This document shows, in pieces, positions 60,484 to 64,000 of a stretch of DNA of 64,000 nt. The translations under genes and the position numbers were made by a program. Every line of letters starts with the position of its first letter. Within the stretch, counting starts at the first letter, position 1. This DNA is from Linanthus parryae (taxonomy: Eukaryota > Streptophyta > Magnoliopsida > Ericales > Polemoniaceae): NCBI GenBank assembly GCA_023055425.1, contig JALGPY010000004.1, forward strand, positions 22,157,718 to 22,221,717, given 5' to 3'. The notes under the pieces were generated by a model. That model made no database searches, was not told where the DNA came from, and saw only the letters and a list, made by a program, of their open reading frames with translations.

Positions 60484-61722
60484 TTCTCTACCCTGTAATG
60501 CCCAGAAGAATGTTGATGCACTTGTGAAAACAATGGAGGAAAAGTTGGCATCCAGGAGAATGGAAAAAATAGTTTACACCTGTACGTTAAGAGTTGAGCA
60601 GGTGGTAACCTTGGAGAAATATATGGATTTCATGATGGGCAGACCACTTTGTTGTGAAGTGAGAAGGGTTTGCCGAGTCAAATTAGCTAGGGTACGAGAC
60701 TGCCGGCAACACCTGGTAGGTACTGTAGTACACACTAACCAGACAATGGCACTGTTTGGAAGAGAGCTTATTGGATTAGTTTTGGGTAAAATACAGTTAA
60801 CCCCCCTTATCGTACGGCAAAAAGACACTATACCCCCTTGTTGTGCAGACGAAGACATCAATATTGTGACTCTTTTTTGCCCCCACAGCGTGCAAAATGT
60901 CTTCATTACCCTTGTATATTTTAGAAAGTATCATTCCATCACTCCACCACCTCCCTCTTTCACTGGTTCAATTGTCTCACCTCCACCACCATTTTAACGA
61001 TTTGAATTCCACTCAGTTTGTCCGACCACCAAGTCACCACCAACCCATCACAAGACCTGAAGTTGAGATCTCCTGATCTCATAGAAACTAAACCCGTTAC
61101 CCATGTCTACTCAAAACCCAGATAAACAAATCCAAACCCAAATTACCTGGAACACATACCCATTCACCAGCACACCACTACCACAACAACGAATCCACCA
61201 CCAAAACATATTAAACACGTCCAATCAACACTTCACCCCACCCCTATACCATCATCATCACCACTACCTAATTCAACTCCCATCCAGACTGAACTGAGAA
61301 GAAGCTATAGAAAGGGGTTCTTCTCAGACCAGAAGAGAAGAGAAGACGAGGAAACGAGAGAACCGAGTTGTTTGGTCTTTGTCCCGGCGATAACTGCGCT
61401 GTTTGAGTAAAAAGTGTATCGGACAGTCGTAGAGTGGAGGTTGGTTTGTAGGCAGTGGCGACATAGGGCGTCATGGATTCTGGCCACCTTACAACCCAAA
61501 TCAACAACTCCAGCCATCAAAGCCATCAATCTCCAATTAAGACAAACCCCCGATTCTAACCAGACCCATAGGGAGGCTTGTTTCGTTAGTTTTGTTGATT
61601 CAAGGGTTTGATGGATGGGCGGGGTTTGAGCTCAACTGGAGGAGGAGGTAGAGAAAAAAAGGGTGTTGTTGATCGGTCGGAGGTGGAGATGGAGGAAGAA
61701 GATGGAGGAAGAAGATGGAGGG

Positions 61723-62104
61723 AAGGGGCGGACGCATAATTTTCATCTCGTGTGTGCACATTTCTGATTTACATGTGTTGAACTAACATTTTTGTGCACA
61801 CTACATTCGCCTTCACTTGTCAGTTTGTCGCTTTGACCGCTGCTCTTATAATTTGAAGAATGAATAACGAAGTACTAATTAGATTTATATCTAGAGCTAG
61901 TGTGTAAAACTTATGATTGGAGGCCTCTTAAAATTAAGGGCATGTACAAATTAATTTCACATTTACATTCACTCGGGGGGTCATTCAGAAATTTCTGTGG
62001 GAACATACATGAAGAAATCACCAAAACGTTGGGAAATAGTAATGGAATTAAAAAGTTGGGTGGGTGTACGTGACCCCACTGGGCACAGAGTGCATCCGCC
62101 CCTG
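61723..62104. mobile_element. hAT-type non-autonomous element nested in the TIR element
   Basis: 382 bp; the ends AAGGGGCGGACGCA and (inverted) CAGGGGCGGATGCA match except near the first base. A perfect 8-bp duplication ATGGAGGG lies at 61,715-61,722 and 62,105-62,112. Same terminal family as the MITE at 37,414-37,600. The tandem GATGGAGGAAGAA run beside it makes the left flank repetitive. Confidence 0.85.
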
Positions 62105-62264
62105 ATGGAGGGTGAAGGTGGAAGAAAGAAGGCAGTGGTTCTTGGTGTCCAAAGATTCTAATAGGGAAGAATGAAAGAGATTGGGGTATAGATATTAATG
62201 GTAATTTTGCTGTAACATTGAGTATATTTTGTCTTTTGGTCTCTGGAGTTAAGGTCTGTTAGTT

Positions 62265-62361
62265 GCAAATGGGGGTGCTAGCTTAGTGGTAGAGCGTTTG
62301 AAGCCCTTGCGTGAGGTCCCGGGTTCGAACCCGGCTATATGATGTAATTCTCAAAAACAAT
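62265..62361 (+). mobile_element. tRNA-derived SINE-like insertion, about 97 bp
   Basis: Contains an RNA polymerase III A box (TAGCTTAGTGG, 62,279-62,289) and B box (GGTTCGAACCC, 62,322-62,332) with tRNA-like spacing, and ends with an A-rich CTCAAAAACAAT. It is flanked by an 11-bp duplication GTCTGTTAGTT (62,254-62,264 and 62,362-62,372). The acceptor and T-stems do not pair properly, so it is not a working tRNA gene. Confidence 0.75.
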
Positions 62362-62456
62362 GTCTGTTAGTTAATGAGGGGGTATAGTGTCTTTGTCCGA
62401 ACAATGAGGGTGTAGAGTGTCTTTGTGCCAAACGATAAGGGATAAGTGTCTTACCC

Positions 62457-63532
62457 ATTTATTAATTATCCAATTTTTGAAATGTGTGGTTGTGATTTGT
62501 TTTGAGTTCTCTCTCTCTTCATTATAATCACACATTTCAGGATTATGAATTAAACCAATTACCGGTGCAGAGAGCTTGCAAACAGAGCATATTGATTAAC
62601 GTTAAGATACATGGTTGTTCTATGATCGGTGAAAAAATTGACAGATTTGGAGGATTTATGAAAAATAATATACAACCCTTACCAATTAATTACGTTGACA
62701 AAAGTGACTTGTGTACATAGATGACATATCATGTACAAAGAGCAAGCTCCGATGACTTGGAAGTTCTTTGCAAGTCTGTTGTATAGAAAACAACAAAAGT
62801 ATCAGCACTACGAACTCGTAGAGAATATCCGATGTTGGAGAAAGTACAAAAACATGAGGTGATGTACCTTTGGCGGTTCACCAATGGAATGATATTGAAG
62901 ATGTGAATCATGTCAGAGATGTTTTGGAGTTGTGGTGATCCATAAACCTGTTTTGGAGAATGAAGCTATTGTTCAAGACAAAGAGTGACTAACTAAAGTC
63001 TAAGAAAGATTATCAATGTATCTAAAACTTGCAGCCTGTGAAAGATAATTAGCATTCATTAGAAGGATTTACCCAGTGTTACCACAATTCACTTGTATGG
63101 ATCACGCGTTTCGAAACATGGAACACCAAGGATTCTGATCGCTTAATCTGGCGATCCCAATTTTTTTCACTATTTTCACTTAAAAATCTATCTAGAAGTG
63201 AAAATTAAATTTATTAGGTCACATCTATCTTTAGAGTATTGACTTTTAAATACTGTATATATTGAGCGGTTTTATACTCTATGATTTTTGGAAAGTGGTA
63301 AAACTCCTATAAAGGTATCCAACAAAGCCTACTCTTGGCATACCTAATTCCATAGGGCATGACGTTCCGCGATCCCGTTCCCGTTCCACGAACTGGAATG
63401 ATCCGCACTCCAGGTAACTTAGGATTTGCCTATTGTAGGCAAGACTCTAAACTGTACAACATAACACTCTAAGCTCTTAGTTCATACACTTGGTATGCAA
63501 CATGTCAGACCTTTTTATTTTTTAGAATTACA
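62457..63532. other. No gene seen
   Basis: AT-rich sequence with small open frames only. The frame at 62,540-62,720 follows a splice-acceptor-like TTTCAG but does not resemble the missing BRCT segment. Confidence 0.5.
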
Positions 63533-63872
63533 TGTCAGACCTTCTAACAGTTGGGGAATATAATAAAAACACAAACTACGTAAAGCTTAAGAAATGAAGA
63601 TGATAGAAACTGAGAATTAAAGTGTCCGTATGGAGTGGACAAGCCTCCCAATTACTCAAACAAATAATAGACAAATATTCAGTACCTCTCTTGGATAATC
63701 CTGGAAGGATACTTAAAGAAAACACAGGAAATAACTGCTACATAACTGCTAAATAATTACTAGGAAACCGCTAGATAACTGCCTACTGCCTAATAACTGA
63801 TTCAAACACCTGGAACCACTAGATCAGTGCCACGTGTGTATTCTGGAATACATACGCAGCTAATTCCTATCA
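63533..63872 (-). mobile_element. 3' LTR of a Ty3/gypsy element running off the right edge
   Basis: On the minus strand it begins TGATAGGAATTAGCTGCG at 63,872 and ends about AGGTCTGACA at 63,533 (about 340 bp). It is preceded by a polypurine-like AGGAGGGTGTAC. The left boundary is tentative because ACATGTCAGACCTT also occurs 30 bp further left. Confidence 0.55.
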
Positions 63873-63884
63873 GTACACCCTCCT

Positions 63885-64000
63885 GAAAAACCGTCTTGTC
63901 CTCAAGGCGGAAATTCCTTAGATATAAACCGAAGAGATGATTCAGATTGCTCAATCTTCGCTACTCCTTGTATTTTGTAATGGCGACCATTCATGTAAAA
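63885..64000 (-). pseudogene. C-terminal tail of a Ty3/gypsy polyprotein (partial)
   Basis: On the minus strand, the reading RNFRLEDKTVFQEG just before the LTR resembles the LEDK tail common at the end of plant Ty3 integrases. Only about 35 codons are visible. The other frame ends at a TGA in the same place. Low support; the body of the element lies beyond 64,000. Confidence 0.4.

Larger units (their letters stand above)
60784..62456. mobile_element. DNA-transposon-like element with ~75-bp terminal inverted repeats
   Basis: The left end starts GGGTAAAATACAG. The right end, inverted, starts GGGTAAGACAC. Both then share CCCTTATCGT, GGCA(A/C)AAAGACACT and a second CCC(T/C).(T)TTGT...GAC.AAGACA block, over about 75 bp with mismatches. 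No transposase frame was found. A target duplication was not identified. It contains a nested hAT MITE and a SINE-like insertion. Confidence 0.75.

Noticed and set aside
62271..62342. Functional tRNA gene
   Set aside because: A and B boxes are present, but the acceptor ends do not pair and the T-stem has a mismatch; flanking duplications point to retroposition.
62540..62720. Possible BRCT exon after TTTCAG
   Set aside because: DYELNQLPVQ and the following residues do not resemble the second BRCT domain or fit its expected continuation.

Overview
This window is plant nuclear DNA. The retroelement families are typical of flowering plants: L1-type LINEs with a DUF4283-like/zinc-knuckle ORF1 and a zf-RVT-like C-terminus, Ty1/copia elements primed by initiator tRNA-Met, and very long Ty3-like LTRs ending TGYAACACCCC/GGGGTGTTACA. 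Two spliced genes are present. The species cannot be named from the sequence alone. The copia and LINE lineages look like those of eudicots.

Left part (1-30,801) is a nest of transposable elements. A Ty3-type LTR (1-781) truncates a decayed copia element (782 to about 4,690, minus). To its right lies an old Ty3 (Athila/Tat-like) LTR and 3' region (about 4,690-15,500, minus). That LTR is split by a full-length L1 LINE (5,575-12,400, minus; 20-bp target-site duplication) and by a solo copia LTR (12,603-13,785). A second LINE (16,342-30,783, plus; 18-bp duplication) is itself split by a nearly intact copia element (20,813-29,260, minus; duplication GGAGG; two 1,443-bp LTRs).

Middle (30,802-37,405) holds an apparently intact eight-exon methyltransferase gene of the (S)-coclaurine N-methyltransferase-like family (355 codons), read on the plus strand. 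The second LINE ends about 230 bp upstream of its TATA box, intron 2 begins with GC instead of GT, and MITEs sit in intron 6 and just past the poly(A) signal.

37,836-44,889 carries two adjacent, related copia-type elements. One is non-autonomous (A, 37,841-39,965), with no polymerase genes, a chain of duplicated primer-binding motifs and an interior dense in TCTGG motifs. The other (B, 40,022-44,884) is a coding but defective relative. 44,890-52,583 contains decayed retroelement pieces and a solo copia LTR interrupted by a 2.5-kb solo Ty3-type LTR.

Right part (54,605-58,793 and probably beyond) contains five exons of a BRCT-domain protein gene (DNA-damage response type) with five TQ motifs in its acidic N-terminus. 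The rest of its second BRCT domain was not found in the window. Beyond it lie an unusual 29-bp-arm hairpin, a small LTR relic, a 1.67-kb terminal-inverted-repeat element containing a nested hAT MITE and a very short tRNA-derived SINE-like insertion, and the 3' LTR of a Ty3 element running off the right edge.

No CRISPR array, operon or clearly new molecular system was seen. The most novel structure is non-autonomous element A with its multiplied primer-binding sites. Other points worth checking are the hairpin, the short SINE, the GC-AG intron and the missing 3' end of the BRCT gene.
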